In this document: positions 34,417 through 42,037 of the stretch, one piece after another
How the letters are laid out: each line of letters begins with the position of its first letter
Numbering within the stretch: the stretch's first letter is position 1
NCBI GenBank assembly: GCA_023382935.1
Contig: JAHDXL010000001.1
Location: 531,003 to 595,002, forward strand
Source: Phycisphaerales bacterium
GTDB lineage: Bacteria > Planctomycetota > Phycisphaerae > Phycisphaerales > UBA1924
Length of the DNA stretch: 64,000 bases
Reading direction: 5' to 3'
Notes under the pieces: model-generated
What the model was told of the DNA's origin: nothing
Databases searched by the model: none
Seen by the model: only the letters and a program-made list of their open reading frames with translations
Made by a program: the position numbers and the translations under genes

Positions 34417-34451
34417 GAAAAGAACAAGGCCGCCGCTGGCGTGGCGACCTT
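34417..34451 (-). terminator. Intrinsic terminator of the 34484 PEP-CTERM gene
   Basis: On the minus strand, AAGGTCGCC and GGCGGCCTT form a 9-bp stem (one wobble) around an 8-base loop (plus-strand positions 34426-34434 and 34443-34451), followed by GTTCTTTTCTC. It begins 33 bases after the stop. The rest of the 190-base gap 34293-34483 shows no gene. Confidence 0.65.
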
Positions 34452-34483
34452 GCGAAGAGCCATGAGCGACCGAACCTCGAAAC

Positions 34484-35227
34484 TCAGCGACGACGACGGC
34501 CCGAGAGCAGGCCCGCACCGACGAGCAGCGTGGCGCCCGCGGCCGGGGTCGGGATGACCACGAACACGCTGGTGCCGCCCGCGCTGTCGTTGGCCGTCAG
34601 GCGGAAAGCCCACTGAATGCCCATTTCGCTGAGAGGCCCGGCAAAGGCGGCGAAGTTGCCGGCGCCAGCGGGATACTCATCGCTGGTGGTGCGGGAATCG
34701 AACGGCGTTCCGAACCCGAAGGGGCCCGAGATCAGGTTGGCAAACACCGCACCGGCGTCGTAGTACGCCTCGTACATGGTGCCGCCGGCCTGCAAGCCGG
34801 TCAGGGTGGCGCCATTGCCGTTCGTGTCGGTCAGCGTGACACCGGCCGAGGCGCGACCCAACGGGTTGGCGATGTTCGGCGTCGAGACGATGCCACTGCC
34901 GAGGCTGAAGTTGGTGTCCGCATTGCCCGCCTGGACCACGAAACTGTGGCTGACGTTGCCGGACGTGGTGAACATGAGCGAACCGAACAGGACCGACGCG
35001 ATGGTGGCGCCATTGCCCGAGTCGACGATCTGCACTGGGGAACTAAGCACCCAGATGAACGTTCCGTCGGGAAGGGTGACGCCGTCATCGGTCGAAACCT
35101 GGAAAGAGCCGGCGCCGAACGAAGACGACGCTTGAATGGTCAAGGCGACGTCCGCGCTCGCGGTTGCTGCAGCGAAACCAGCAACACCGGCGACGAGCCA
35201 ACCGCTCCGCATGCTGAGCCCGTGCAT
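34484..35227 (-). CDS. PEP-CTERM-like secreted protein (paralog A)
   Basis: A 247-residue exported protein. Signal peptide at about residues 1-25 (ends ATASADV), a beta-rich body, and a C-terminal sorting tail PTPAAGATLLVGAGLLSG ending RRRR. The body repeats blocks of its neighbour at 35438: LGRASAGVTLTDTNGNGATL versus WGRASAGVSVTDTLGNGATL, and the SVFxVxPxPA approach to the tail. Function is unknown; such proteins are sorted to the envelope by an exosortase. GGAGG sits 6 bases before the ATG at 35227, which decides the start. No exosortase is in the window. Confidence 0.82.
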   Translation of the reverse strand: MHGLSMRSGWLVAGVAGFAAATASADVALTIQASSSFGAGSFQVSTDDGVTLPDGTFIWVLSSPVQIVDSGNGATIASVLFGSLMFTTSGNVSHSFVVQAGNADTNFSLGSGIVSTPNIANPLGRASAGVTLTDTNGNGATLTGLQAGGTMYEAYYDAGAVFANLISGPFGFGTPFDSRTTSDEYPAGAGNFAAFAGPLSEMGIQWAFRLTANDSAGGTSVFVVIPTPAAGATLLVGAGLLSGRRRR

Positions 35228-35293
35228 TACTTGCCTCCACCCGGACCTGTGCCGGGCACACTCTCTCTCATTCCCCGAAGAGCCCCGACTCGA

Positions 35294-35320
35294 GGCGGAA
35301 CGTGGAAACGGCGTTCCGCC
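35294..35320. terminator. 9-bp hairpin between the PEP-CTERM paralogs
   Basis: GGCGGAACG (35294-35302) and CGTTCCGCC (35312-35320) pair perfectly around a 9-base loop. It lies in the 210-base gap between the paralogs and could end the upstream transcript or form the leader of the downstream one. There is no T-tract. Confidence 0.45.
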
Positions 35321-35437
35321 CTCTCTCCGACCCGGTGCCGCTCTTCTCTCTTGTCTCTCAAACTCCCTGACTCGGACAACGCGAACTCGCCGCGAGCGCC
35401 GGAGGAACCAGCGCTCGAGGCGGGTGATCGGACAGAC

Positions 35438-36154
35438 TCACCGACGACGACGCATGGCCAGGCCGCCCAACCCGAGCAGCGCCAGGCTGGCCGGAGCGGG
35501 AACAACCGTGAACACGCTGGTGCCGGACGCGATGTCGAAGGCGGAGACAGCAAAGGTCCACTCAGCGCTGATGTCGGCCACCGAGCCGGCGACCGGGCCG
35601 AACAGCCCGCCGCCCGGGAACTCAGCCGAAGCCGTGGCCGTCGAGAACGCACCGGCGACCACCGATCCGTTCAACAGGCTGGCAAAGGTCGAGCCGAAGG
35701 CGTTGTAGTAGGCGGTGTAGGCCGCACCACCGACGGCGGCGAGCGTCGCGCCGTTGCCCAGCGTATCGGTCACGCTCACGCCGGCCGAAGCGCGACCCCA
35801 CGCGGTGGGATACGCGGCCCCGAACTGGGCGCTGGTCACCTGGAAGACGGTATTGGAAGCGCCGGCGGCAACGTTGAAGTTCAGCGTCACAGTCTGCCCG
35901 GCCACCCGGCTCCCGCTTCCCATGCTGGCGGAAATCGACTCGATCAGCCCAACTCCATCGAGGTCCATCGATTGGTTGAGTTCGTAGACCCACATGCTCC
36001 CTTCCCAACGACCGTCCTCGAAGTTGACGACGAACGACGCGCTCTCACCGTTGCTGCTTGCGGTGATGCGGAACGCTTCGGTCAGATCGGCCTGTGCGCA
36101 TGTCGCAGCACCCGCAACCAGAGCCACAGCGGCTTTCACAATCGTCTTGGTCAT
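35438..36154 (-). CDS. PEP-CTERM secreted protein (paralog B)
   Basis: A 238-residue exported protein. Signal peptide at residues 1-22 (TKTIVKAAVALVAGAATCAQA), beta-rich body with Gly/Ala/Ser repeats, and a textbook PEP-CTERM-like tail VPAPASLALLGLGGLAM ending RRRR. It is a tandem paralog of the 34484 gene. The ATG at 36154 follows AGAGAAG, and a TTG further upstream is less likely. It is divergent from the subtilase gene at 36490. Confidence 0.83.
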   Translation of the reverse strand: MTKTIVKAAVALVAGAATCAQADLTEAFRITASSNGESASFVVNFEDGRWEGSMWVYELNQSMDLDGVGLIESISASMGSGSRVAGQTVTLNFNVAAGASNTVFQVTSAQFGAAYPTAWGRASAGVSVTDTLGNGATLAAVGGAAYTAYYNAFGSTFASLLNGSVVAGAFSTATASAEFPGGGLFGPVAGSVADISAEWTFAVSAFDIASGTSVFTVVPAPASLALLGLGGLAMRRRR

Positions 36155-36489
36155 GGCTTCTCTCTTCTCCCTGTGTCCGGGGTCTCTCAACCCGGCTCCT
36201 TCTCTCTCGTCCTACACCCCGGGGGGGCGGAAGCCCCCGGAGACTCTCACAGGCTCGCAGGTTCTTTTCCAGATGTCAAGCAATTTTGAGATAAATCCAC
36301 AAAATGCGGGCCAAGCCTTTGCCTCGAAATTTCCACCGTTTCTGGTGATTGCAAATCCTGCTTTGCCAAGTGCTTGTCATTCCGCACAAAAATGGCGCTC
36401 GCATGTCGGTTATCGAGTCGGTACACTGCCCACCCGGGCGGCCAGGCGTGGGTGCCCGCGTGCGGTCGATAAGAAGAGAGAGAGAAGAG
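36155..36489. other. 335-base divergent regulatory region
   Basis: No gene seen. It is visibly richer in A and T (36270-36400) than its surroundings. On the minus strand a perfect TTGACA -35 (36274-36279) is followed after 17 bases by GAGCCT with an extended TG one base upstream, a possible promoter of paralog B. A hairpin GGGGGC/GCCCCC with GGAA loop lies at 36223-36238 in the predicted leader. On the plus strand TACACT (36422-36427) could be the -10 of the subtilase gene, leaving a leader of about 55-60 bases with AAGAAGAGAGAGAGAAGAG before the ATG. Confidence 0.5.
36251..36279 (-). promoter_or_regulatory. Candidate sigma-70-type promoter of PEP-CTERM paralog B
   Basis: TTGACA is a perfect -35. 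The -10 (GAGCCT at 17-base spacing) is poor but has an extended TGC before it. Transcription would give a leader of about 90 bases containing the GGGGGC/GCCCCC hairpin. Confidence 0.35.
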
Positions 36490-38043
36490 ATGCGTTGGTC
36501 GACCTCGGCTCGGCTTTTGTCGGGGTTGGCAATCCTGTCGGGTTGCCAGGTTGCGGTGGGCCAGGCCTTGAGCACTCCCGAGGCCCCACAGCCCCGCATC
36601 ATCGTTCGAGTGCGACCCGGCGTGGTCGCCTTGTCCGGGCAGGTGGGGTTCACCGGCCCCGGAGTATCGTCCCGACAAGTGGACGCCTGTGCTCGTGCGC
36701 TTGAGTCATCTCACGCCTTGAGCGTGCGGCGTGCTGTGCAAGCGCTCGACTCCGAACTTGCGGCCCGGATCGGGCTTGACCGATACTACGCGGTTGAAGT
36801 TCCAGACGAGGCACGCTTGCTTGCCCAGGTTCTGACCGAGTTCGACGAGATGTTTGAGGTTGTGGAGGTCGACGTGCCGGTGCAGGCCGCTCTCGGGCTG
36901 AACTCGCCGCCGCCAGAGGGAACCGCGGACGCGCTGGTGAATGACCCGATGTTCGACCAGCAATGGTCGCTCGAGAACACGGGGCAACTGATCCGAGGGG
37001 TGTGGGGCACGCCCGGGGCCGATGTGGGGGCCTTCGCAGCATGGACCTACACGCGCGGAAGGCACGACGTCGTCGTTGCCGTGCTCGATTCGGGCATCAG
37101 TTTGAGCCATCCAGAACTGGTTGGACAGTTGGTGGAGGGCATCAACCTAACCAGCACCAATGCGGCGGACGTGGACGATCCGTGGGTTTCACACGGGACG
37201 TTCATCTCGGGGATCATCGCGGCGCGGCAGGGGAACCAGGAGGGCATTTCAGGCTTGGCACCGGGCTGCCGCATCATGCCTGTGCGGATCATCAACCGGT
37301 TCAACTGGACCCTGGAGCAGTGGCTGGCGCAGGGAGTGGTGTGGGCAACCGACCACGGGGCGTCGGTCCTGAACATCAGCCTGGGATTTCCTTCAGCGAC
37401 GGCGATGCAGCGCGACGCGATCCGGTACGCCTTCGAACGTGACGTGGTGATCTGCGCTTCATCGGGCAATATCGCAACTGATCCGATCGGCTTTCCTGCA
37501 CGCCTCGACGAGACGATCGCGGTGGGCGCGACGGACAACCGCGACGGGGTGACGTCGTTCACTTCGACCGGACCGGCGTTGACGTTGTGCGCGCCGGGCC
37601 GGGACATCATTTCGACTTGGGACACCGGTTCGACACCTGACACCTACGTGGTGCAATCGGGGACGTCGTTTGCGGTGCCGCATGTGGCGGCGGCGGCGGC
37701 ATTGGTCCGTTCGCTGAACCCTCGACTGACCGGGCCTCAGGTCCGGCGGGTGCTGTCGGTGACCTGCCGCGACTTGGGGTCGCCGGGCAGGGACCACCAG
37801 TCCGGGTGGGGTCGGCTGGACGTACCGGCGGCCCTGGAACTTGCGTTGAGTTACCCCGTTGGAGTCGATGCGACTTGCGCGAGCGATTTCAATGGCGATG
37901 GGCACGTGGACTTCCTGGATCTGCAGATTTTTCTTGAGGCCTTCGCGGATGGGGAGAGACTGGGTGACTGGAACAACGACGGGCTTTTCACCTTTCACGA
38001 CATTCTCGGATACTTGACTGCATACGAGCGAGGCTGCCCCTGA
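36490..38043 (+). CDS. Secreted subtilisin-family (S8) peptidase with dockerin-like tail
   Basis: A 517-residue serine protease. The signal sequence ends LAILSGC, a lipobox-like site, so export as a lipoprotein is possible. The catalytic triad is seen in AVLDSGIS (Asp), SHGTFISGI (His) and SGTSFAVPH (Ser). A propeptide-like region covers about residues 30-190. The last 55 residues (463-517) start at a cysteine and hold two EF-hand loops, DFNGDGHVDFLD and DWNNDGLFTFHD, ending RGCP. The tail may bind calcium and anchor or cross-link the enzyme. AGAGAAGAG before the ATG at 36490 decides the start over the upstream ATG at 36349. Confidence 0.92.
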   Translation: MRWSTSARLLSGLAILSGCQVAVGQALSTPEAPQPRIIVRVRPGVVALSGQVGFTGPGVSSRQVDACARALESSHALSVRRAVQALDSELAARIGLDRYYAVEVPDEARLLAQVLTEFDEMFEVVEVDVPVQAALGLNSPPPEGTADALVNDPMFDQQWSLENTGQLIRGVWGTPGADVGAFAAWTYTRGRHDVVVAVLDSGISLSHPELVGQLVEGINLTSTNAADVDDPWVSHGTFISGIIAARQGNQEGISGLAPGCRIMPVRIINRFNWTLEQWLAQGVVWATDHGASVLNISLGFPSATAMQRDAIRYAFERDVVICASSGNIATDPIGFPARLDETIAVGATDNRDGVTSFTSTGPALTLCAPGRDIISTWDTGSTPDTYVVQSGTSFAVPHVAAAAALVRSLNPRLTGPQVRRVLSVTCRDLGSPGRDHQSGWGRLDVPAALELALSYPVGVDATCASDFNGDGHVDFLDLQIFLEAFADGERLGDWNNDGLFTFHDILGYLTAYERGCP

Positions 38044-38158
38044 CAAGTTCCGGACGTCAATGATCTTGACGCAACCGGCGAATGCTCTTTCGCGAAGGCT
38101 CCGCTGCCGATAGCATGTGGATGGGGTGATACGTCCCGTGGGCGGAAAGGAACTGAAC

Positions 38159-39157
38159 ATGAAGGTCGGCGTGATTCTGGCAGGTCTGACGGTGTGGGTG
38201 GGGCTGGCGGCGTCGATGGCTGTGGCCCAGACTTCCCCGTCGGCGCCTGTCGTTGGCACGGCTCCGGGGCAGTTGGAGCGAGACACGATCACCAAGATGC
38301 TCCGCCCAGTGACGGTGGAGTTCTCCGGGCATCGCCTGGCCGACGTGATGGACTACATCACAACTGTCACCGGCGCCGAAATGGAAGTGCTGTGGATCGA
38401 CGACAGCGCCAGTGGGATCGGGCTGGATCCGGAGGCGACGATCACGCTTCGGGCGCGCAATGTATCGGCGCTGGCGCTGCTGGAGCGGGTGCTCGAGCAG
38501 GCAGGCAGCCAGATGGGCGAGCCGGACTCGAACACTTGGCAGTTCACCGAGGACGGGCTTTTCGAGGTCGGTCCCAAGGAACGCCTCAACGCGCACCGTC
38601 GCATCGAGATGTATGACATCAACGACCTGCTCTTTGAAGTGCCGGACTATGCCGACGCGCCGCAGTTTGACCTCAACAGCGCGTTTCAGAACACGGGCGG
38701 GGGACGCGGGGGTGGTGGCGGCGGAGGCGGCGGCCGCAGCCCGTTCACACAGACCGGTCAGGGGCAGCAGAACCAGGCCAACCGACCCACGCGCGAGGAA
38801 CTGGCGGACAATCTGATTGACATGATCACGTCGCTGGTCGAGACCGACCAGTGGCAGGAGAATGGCGGCGAGGCGGGCAGCATCCGCTTCTTCCAGGGGC
38901 ACCTGATCATCAACGCGCCGGACTACATGCATCGCGGCGTGAACGGGTATCGCTGGTGGCCGAGCCGCCTGACCACGCGCTACGGGAGCGCCGACGAGCG
39001 GCGCGGTGTGACGCTGACGAGCAACGAGATCCGCAAACTCCGTCGCGATTCCGAACTGGTCGATCCGCGCCAGCCAAAGGCCCCGGCGCGAGGCGAAGGT
39101 GCGACCGAACCGGGCGAGGCTTCCAAGCCTGCCAAGAAGACCCGCGTTCCCGATTGA
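38159..39157 (+). CDS. Secreted STN/secretin-N-like protein with poly-glycine linker
   Basis: A 332-residue exported protein. A signal peptide (residues 1-23, ends AVAQ) is followed by an STN-like domain (about 45-120): VTVEFSGHRLADVMDYITTV and ITLRARNVSALALLERVLEQ are the short secretin/TonB style fold. A second alpha/beta stretch and a glycine run with one arginine (about residues 181-195) come next, then another helical-beta unit with a hydrophobic strand (IRFFQGHLIINAP). The C-terminus is charged. AAAGGA precedes the ATG at 38159. It may be a periplasmic adaptor of a secretion or envelope complex; function is not known. Confidence 0.7.
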   Translation: MKVGVILAGLTVWVGLAASMAVAQTSPSAPVVGTAPGQLERDTITKMLRPVTVEFSGHRLADVMDYITTVTGAEMEVLWIDDSASGIGLDPEATITLRARNVSALALLERVLEQAGSQMGEPDSNTWQFTEDGLFEVGPKERLNAHRRIEMYDINDLLFEVPDYADAPQFDLNSAFQNTGGGRGGGGGGGGGRSPFTQTGQGQQNQANRPTREELADNLIDMITSLVETDQWQENGGEAGSIRFFQGHLIINAPDYMHRGVNGYRWWPSRLTTRYGSADERRGVTLTSNEIRKLRRDSELVDPRQPKAPARGEGATEPGEASKPAKKTRVPD

Positions 39158-39182
39158 CGGTCGAAATCATGAATGCCGCACC

Positions 39183-39217
39183 AGCGGGCACGTCCAAGGG
39201 CGTGCCCGCTCGTGTTT
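39183..39217 (+). terminator. Terminator-like hairpin after the STN-like gene
   Basis: AGCGGGCACG (39183-39192) and CGTGCCCGCT (39201-39210) form a perfect 10-bp stem with an 8-base loop, followed by CGTGTTTTG. It lies 26 bases after the stop. Confidence 0.6.
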
Positions 39218-39259
39218 TGTGCTGCTACTCTGTGGCGGGAATCTGTGAAGGGGTGAAGC

Positions 39260-40606
39260 ATGCGGACCTGGCTTGCCTGTCTGACGGCCTTGGTCGCCCC
39301 GGCATGGGCGCAGACGATGCTGGTGGACGGGAAATTCGGCGACTGGCCGAGGGAGGCGGCGTGCGTGGTCGATCCGTCGGGTGACTCGACGGGCGAACTC
39401 GATGCGACGCTGCTCAAGGGGGTGCTGGCCGGCAACACCGTGCATGTGTGTCTGGAGATTGCGGAGACGCGAAACATCCAGGCGGGGGCACAGACCGACC
39501 CTGACCTGATGCTGCGCATCGAGCCCGACGGGCTGCCCGCGCTGGAGATGGCCTGCCGCGGACGGGTGATTCGTCGCATGGATAACGGGCAGGCGGTGCG
39601 ATGGGACGCGGTGCGATTTGCCGGCGCGCCGACTTTTGCGGCTGAGCGTTTCGAGATGCGTTTTGACCTGTCGGTGCTGGGGACGGTGGGACCGGAGGGC
39701 GTGCGGCTGAGTTTGTCGGGCTGCGACGAGTTGTCCGAGGTCGTGGTGCTTCGTGAGGCCGCACGCGAGGAGTTGCCCGCGCCGGCGGCGATCGAGCCGG
39801 AGGGCAAGCCGTCGCTGCGTCTGGCGAGTTTGAACACCTGGCGGACGGGGCTGCTGGCACCCGCGCAGGCGCCACAACTGACGCGGCTGCTCAAAGCGAC
39901 TGAGGCCGACGTGTATTTGTTGCAGGAGGAGTACAACTCGTCGGCAGCGCAGTTGATGTCGATTTTCAACACCATGCGCCCGCTGCCCGGGGGTGCGAGT
40001 TGGCAGGTGCACAAGCGCGGCGATACGGCGGTGGTGTCGCGCTTTCCGCTGATCGTGCTGCCGAACTACGACACGAGTTACTCGGCCGCGGCGATACAGA
40101 CCGGGCAGGGCCCCGTGGTGGTCGCCAGTGTGCATCCCAAGTGCTGCGGATACATCGGGAGCACCGAGGACCAGCAGCGGATCACGCAGGCGGGGCTGGC
40201 GGCCAGACTGATCGAGGAGATTCGTGCGGGGCAGCACAATGGACAGGCGGGCTTGTCGGAGGCGCCGGTCATCATCGGGGGCGACTGGAACCTCGTCGGG
40301 TCGCGAGGCCCGCTGGACCGGCTGACCGACCCGCAACTGGCGGACATGGCCGAACTGGGGCTGGTCCGAACCGGGGCTGCGGATACGGCAACGTGGCGTG
40401 AACCGGGGGGGCTGGGCTTTGCGCCCGGACGGCTGGACCTGGTGGTGTATGACCGGCAGCGGCTGAAGGCCTTGAAGGCGGAGATTTGGGACACGTCGCT
40501 GATGAGCGAGGAAACACTCGCGCGACTCGGCTTGCGGGGCAACGACAGCGACGGGTCAGACCATTTTCTGCTGGTGGCGGAGTTTGCGTTCAAGGCCGGT
40601 TCGTAA
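39260..40606 (+). CDS. Secreted endonuclease/exonuclease/phosphatase-family protein
   Basis: A 448-residue exported protein with signal peptide at residues 1-18 (ends APAWAQ). The N-terminal domain (about 20-190) is beta-rich and resembles a CBM9-like fold (VDGKFGDWPRE opening). The C-terminal domain (about 195-448) has the EEP motifs: SLNTWRTG, YLLQEEY, VVASVHPKC, GGDWNLVG and GSDHFLLV. Likely a Mg-dependent phosphodiesterase or nuclease outside the cytoplasm. GAAGGGGTGAAGC before the ATG is a good ribosome-binding site. Confidence 0.85.
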   Translation: MRTWLACLTALVAPAWAQTMLVDGKFGDWPREAACVVDPSGDSTGELDATLLKGVLAGNTVHVCLEIAETRNIQAGAQTDPDLMLRIEPDGLPALEMACRGRVIRRMDNGQAVRWDAVRFAGAPTFAAERFEMRFDLSVLGTVGPEGVRLSLSGCDELSEVVVLREAAREELPAPAAIEPEGKPSLRLASLNTWRTGLLAPAQAPQLTRLLKATEADVYLLQEEYNSSAAQLMSIFNTMRPLPGGASWQVHKRGDTAVVSRFPLIVLPNYDTSYSAAAIQTGQGPVVVASVHPKCCGYIGSTEDQQRITQAGLAARLIEEIRAGQHNGQAGLSEAPVIIGGDWNLVGSRGPLDRLTDPQLADMAELGLVRTGAADTATWREPGGLGFAPGRLDLVVYDRQRLKALKAEIWDTSLMSEETLARLGLRGNDSDGSDHFLLVAEFAFKAGS

Positions 40607-41996
40607 GGGAACCTTGTCGTCCACGAGGCCGGGGTGCGGCTTGGGGCGGTTCAGTGCGCGCGGGTCGTCCCGTTGGAACCGCTTGTGTCCGGGCGACGTA
40701 ACGGCATCGGCAACCCACCCCAGCGCTCCCACGGCGGGAGCGCCGGGCCCCGCGGCGACAGCAAGCCCACCGAGCGCCGCACAGGGGGCCCAAACCGGCA
40801 TCGCGAGCGGACGACCACCCCGGAGGTGGACGTGCGCGCGGGCCCTCTGCCGTCGCCGCCTGACGGCGCGAAGGCAGAGTCGAAACAGCCCAGACCCCCT
40901 CTTCTCCTGTTCGCCCAGGTCGATCGATCGCGGGCGGGCAGAGAACCCCTTGTGCGCGCCCGCCCCATCGCGGGCGCGCGCTTTGCCGGGAGCGGCCGGC
41001 GCGCAGTTCGCGAGCACCTTCGATCACGCGGTCCCAGTCAAAGGCCGGACCGGGGTCGACCTTGTTCTGCTGCACATGAAAGTGCCCAAGAAGCCCGGCA
41101 TAGCCGTTCCATTCATCGTCGTTGAGCACGCGGGTGATCAGGCGGCCCTGCTCGTCGCGCGGGTAATCGCAGGCAAGGAGCGGGAAGATCTCGGTCAGCG
41201 CGGCCGTGAGTTGGATCAACGCCTGGTACTGGGCGTCGGTCAGGTCGCACATTTCGAGGGTCTGGCCCTGCACGATGCCTCGCACCGGAAGAGAGCGTGC
41301 GGGGCGTGCGACGAAACCGGGTGTGCGCACGCCGCCGTCGCCCCCGCCGGGGATGGTCATGCGTGGGCCGATTGCATCGTGCGTGTACCAACGGTCGAGC
41401 GTCGCGTCGCCGGGGGGATAGGCGCCGATGTTGGCGATCTCGATGCCGATGGAGCGTGAGTTGGCCTTGGTGGCGTGCCAGGCGCGTTCCTTGAGATCGA
41501 GCGTCTGGTAGATCGTGCCGTCGACGTCGAGCATGAAGTGGACAGAGAGTCCGCGCATGTCGTGGAGGACGCGGAAGCAGCGCTGGCTGGTGCCGCACGC
41601 GTCGTAGTGGATGACGAACTGATTGACGACGCCCTGAAGTTGATGCAGGGTCCAGCCGCCGCCGCGAACATGCTCGAAGAGGGCCGGGTCTGCCACGTCG
41701 CGGATGCCGTAGCGGTTGGGGGTTTCGAGCGAGGCGCTGCTGACGTTCCACGCGGCCTGGTCGGGCGGAACGAAGCGTCGCTCGACGCGGTAGGCGTCGT
41801 AGCCGCCGGGGTCGGTCCACAGGACGACGGGCGTGCCGGTGTGGAAGAGTTGTCCGCAGACCATGATTTCGTCGCCACGGCGATCGAGGCGCTGTGCGAC
41901 GACGGGGCGCTGCGGGCGTGCGCAGCCGGTGGAAACGGTGGCCAGCGTGATGGCCGCCAGACCGAGGACCGCGTACCTGATGGAGAGGTGCGTCAT
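40590..41996 (-). CDS. N-acetylmuramoyl-L-alanine amidase lipoprotein with anomalous C-terminal tail
   Basis: A 468-residue open frame. The lipobox is LATVSTGC (cysteine about residue 25). The amidase-2 domain (about 110-290) has VIHYDACG, HFMLDVDGTIYQTLDL, HATKANSRSIGIEIANIG and a late zinc region in LGHFHVQQNKVDPGPAFDW. Family members cut the amide bond between muramic acid and the stem peptide. Domain homology appears to end near FDWDRVIEGARELRAG (about residue 328). The remaining 140 residues are Arg/Pro/Gly-rich low-complexity sequence that runs into the 3' end of the 39260 gene and spans a strong inverted repeat. The natural stop may have been lost or a frameshift may be present. Confidence 0.8.
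   Translation of the reverse strand: MTHLSIRYAVLGLAAITLATVSTGCARPQRPVVAQRLDRRGDEIMVCGQLFHTGTPVVLWTDPGGYDAYRVERRFVPPDQAAWNVSSASLETPNRYGIRDVADPALFEHVRGGGWTLHQLQGVVNQFVIHYDACGTSQRCFRVLHDMRGLSVHFMLDVDGTIYQTLDLKERAWHATKANSRSIGIEIANIGAYPPGDATLDRWYTHDAIGPRMTIPGGGDGGVRTPGFVARPARSLPVRGIVQGQTLEMCDLTDAQYQALIQLTAALTEIFPLLACDYPRDEQGRLITRVLNDDEWNGYAGLLGHFHVQQNKVDPGPAFDWDRVIEGARELRAGRSRQSARPRWGGRAQGVLCPPAIDRPGRTGEEGVWAVSTLPSRRQAATAEGPRARPPPGWSSARDAGLGPLCGARWACCRRGARRSRRGSAGVGCRCRYVARTQAVPTGRPARTEPPQAAPRPRGRQGSLTNRP
40954..40979. terminator. 10-bp inverted repeat inside the amidase tail
   Basis: GCGCGCCCGC (40954-40963) and GCGGGCGCGC (40970-40979) pair perfectly around a 6-base loop, just after the amidase domain ends. 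Such a hairpin is typical of a gap between convergent genes and argues that the reading frame beyond it is not functional coding sequence. Confidence 0.5.
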
Positions 41997-42002
41997 GCGG
42001 GC

Positions 42003-42008
42003 AGCGTA
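42003..42008 (-). promoter_or_regulatory. -10-like box TACGCT before the amidase gene
   Basis: TACGCT ends 6 bases before the ATG at 41996 without a Shine-Dalgarno. The same hexamer serves the divergent symporter gene. Confidence 0.45.
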
Positions 42009-42024
42009 GACCGCGTCGTACCGC

Positions 42025-42030
42025 TACGCT
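42025..42030 (+). promoter_or_regulatory. -10-like box TACGCT before the symporter gene
   Basis: TACGCT ends 7 bases before the ATG at 42038 without a Shine-Dalgarno. The whole divergent gap is 41 bases. Confidence 0.45.
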
Positions 42031-42037
42031 GTGCCGC

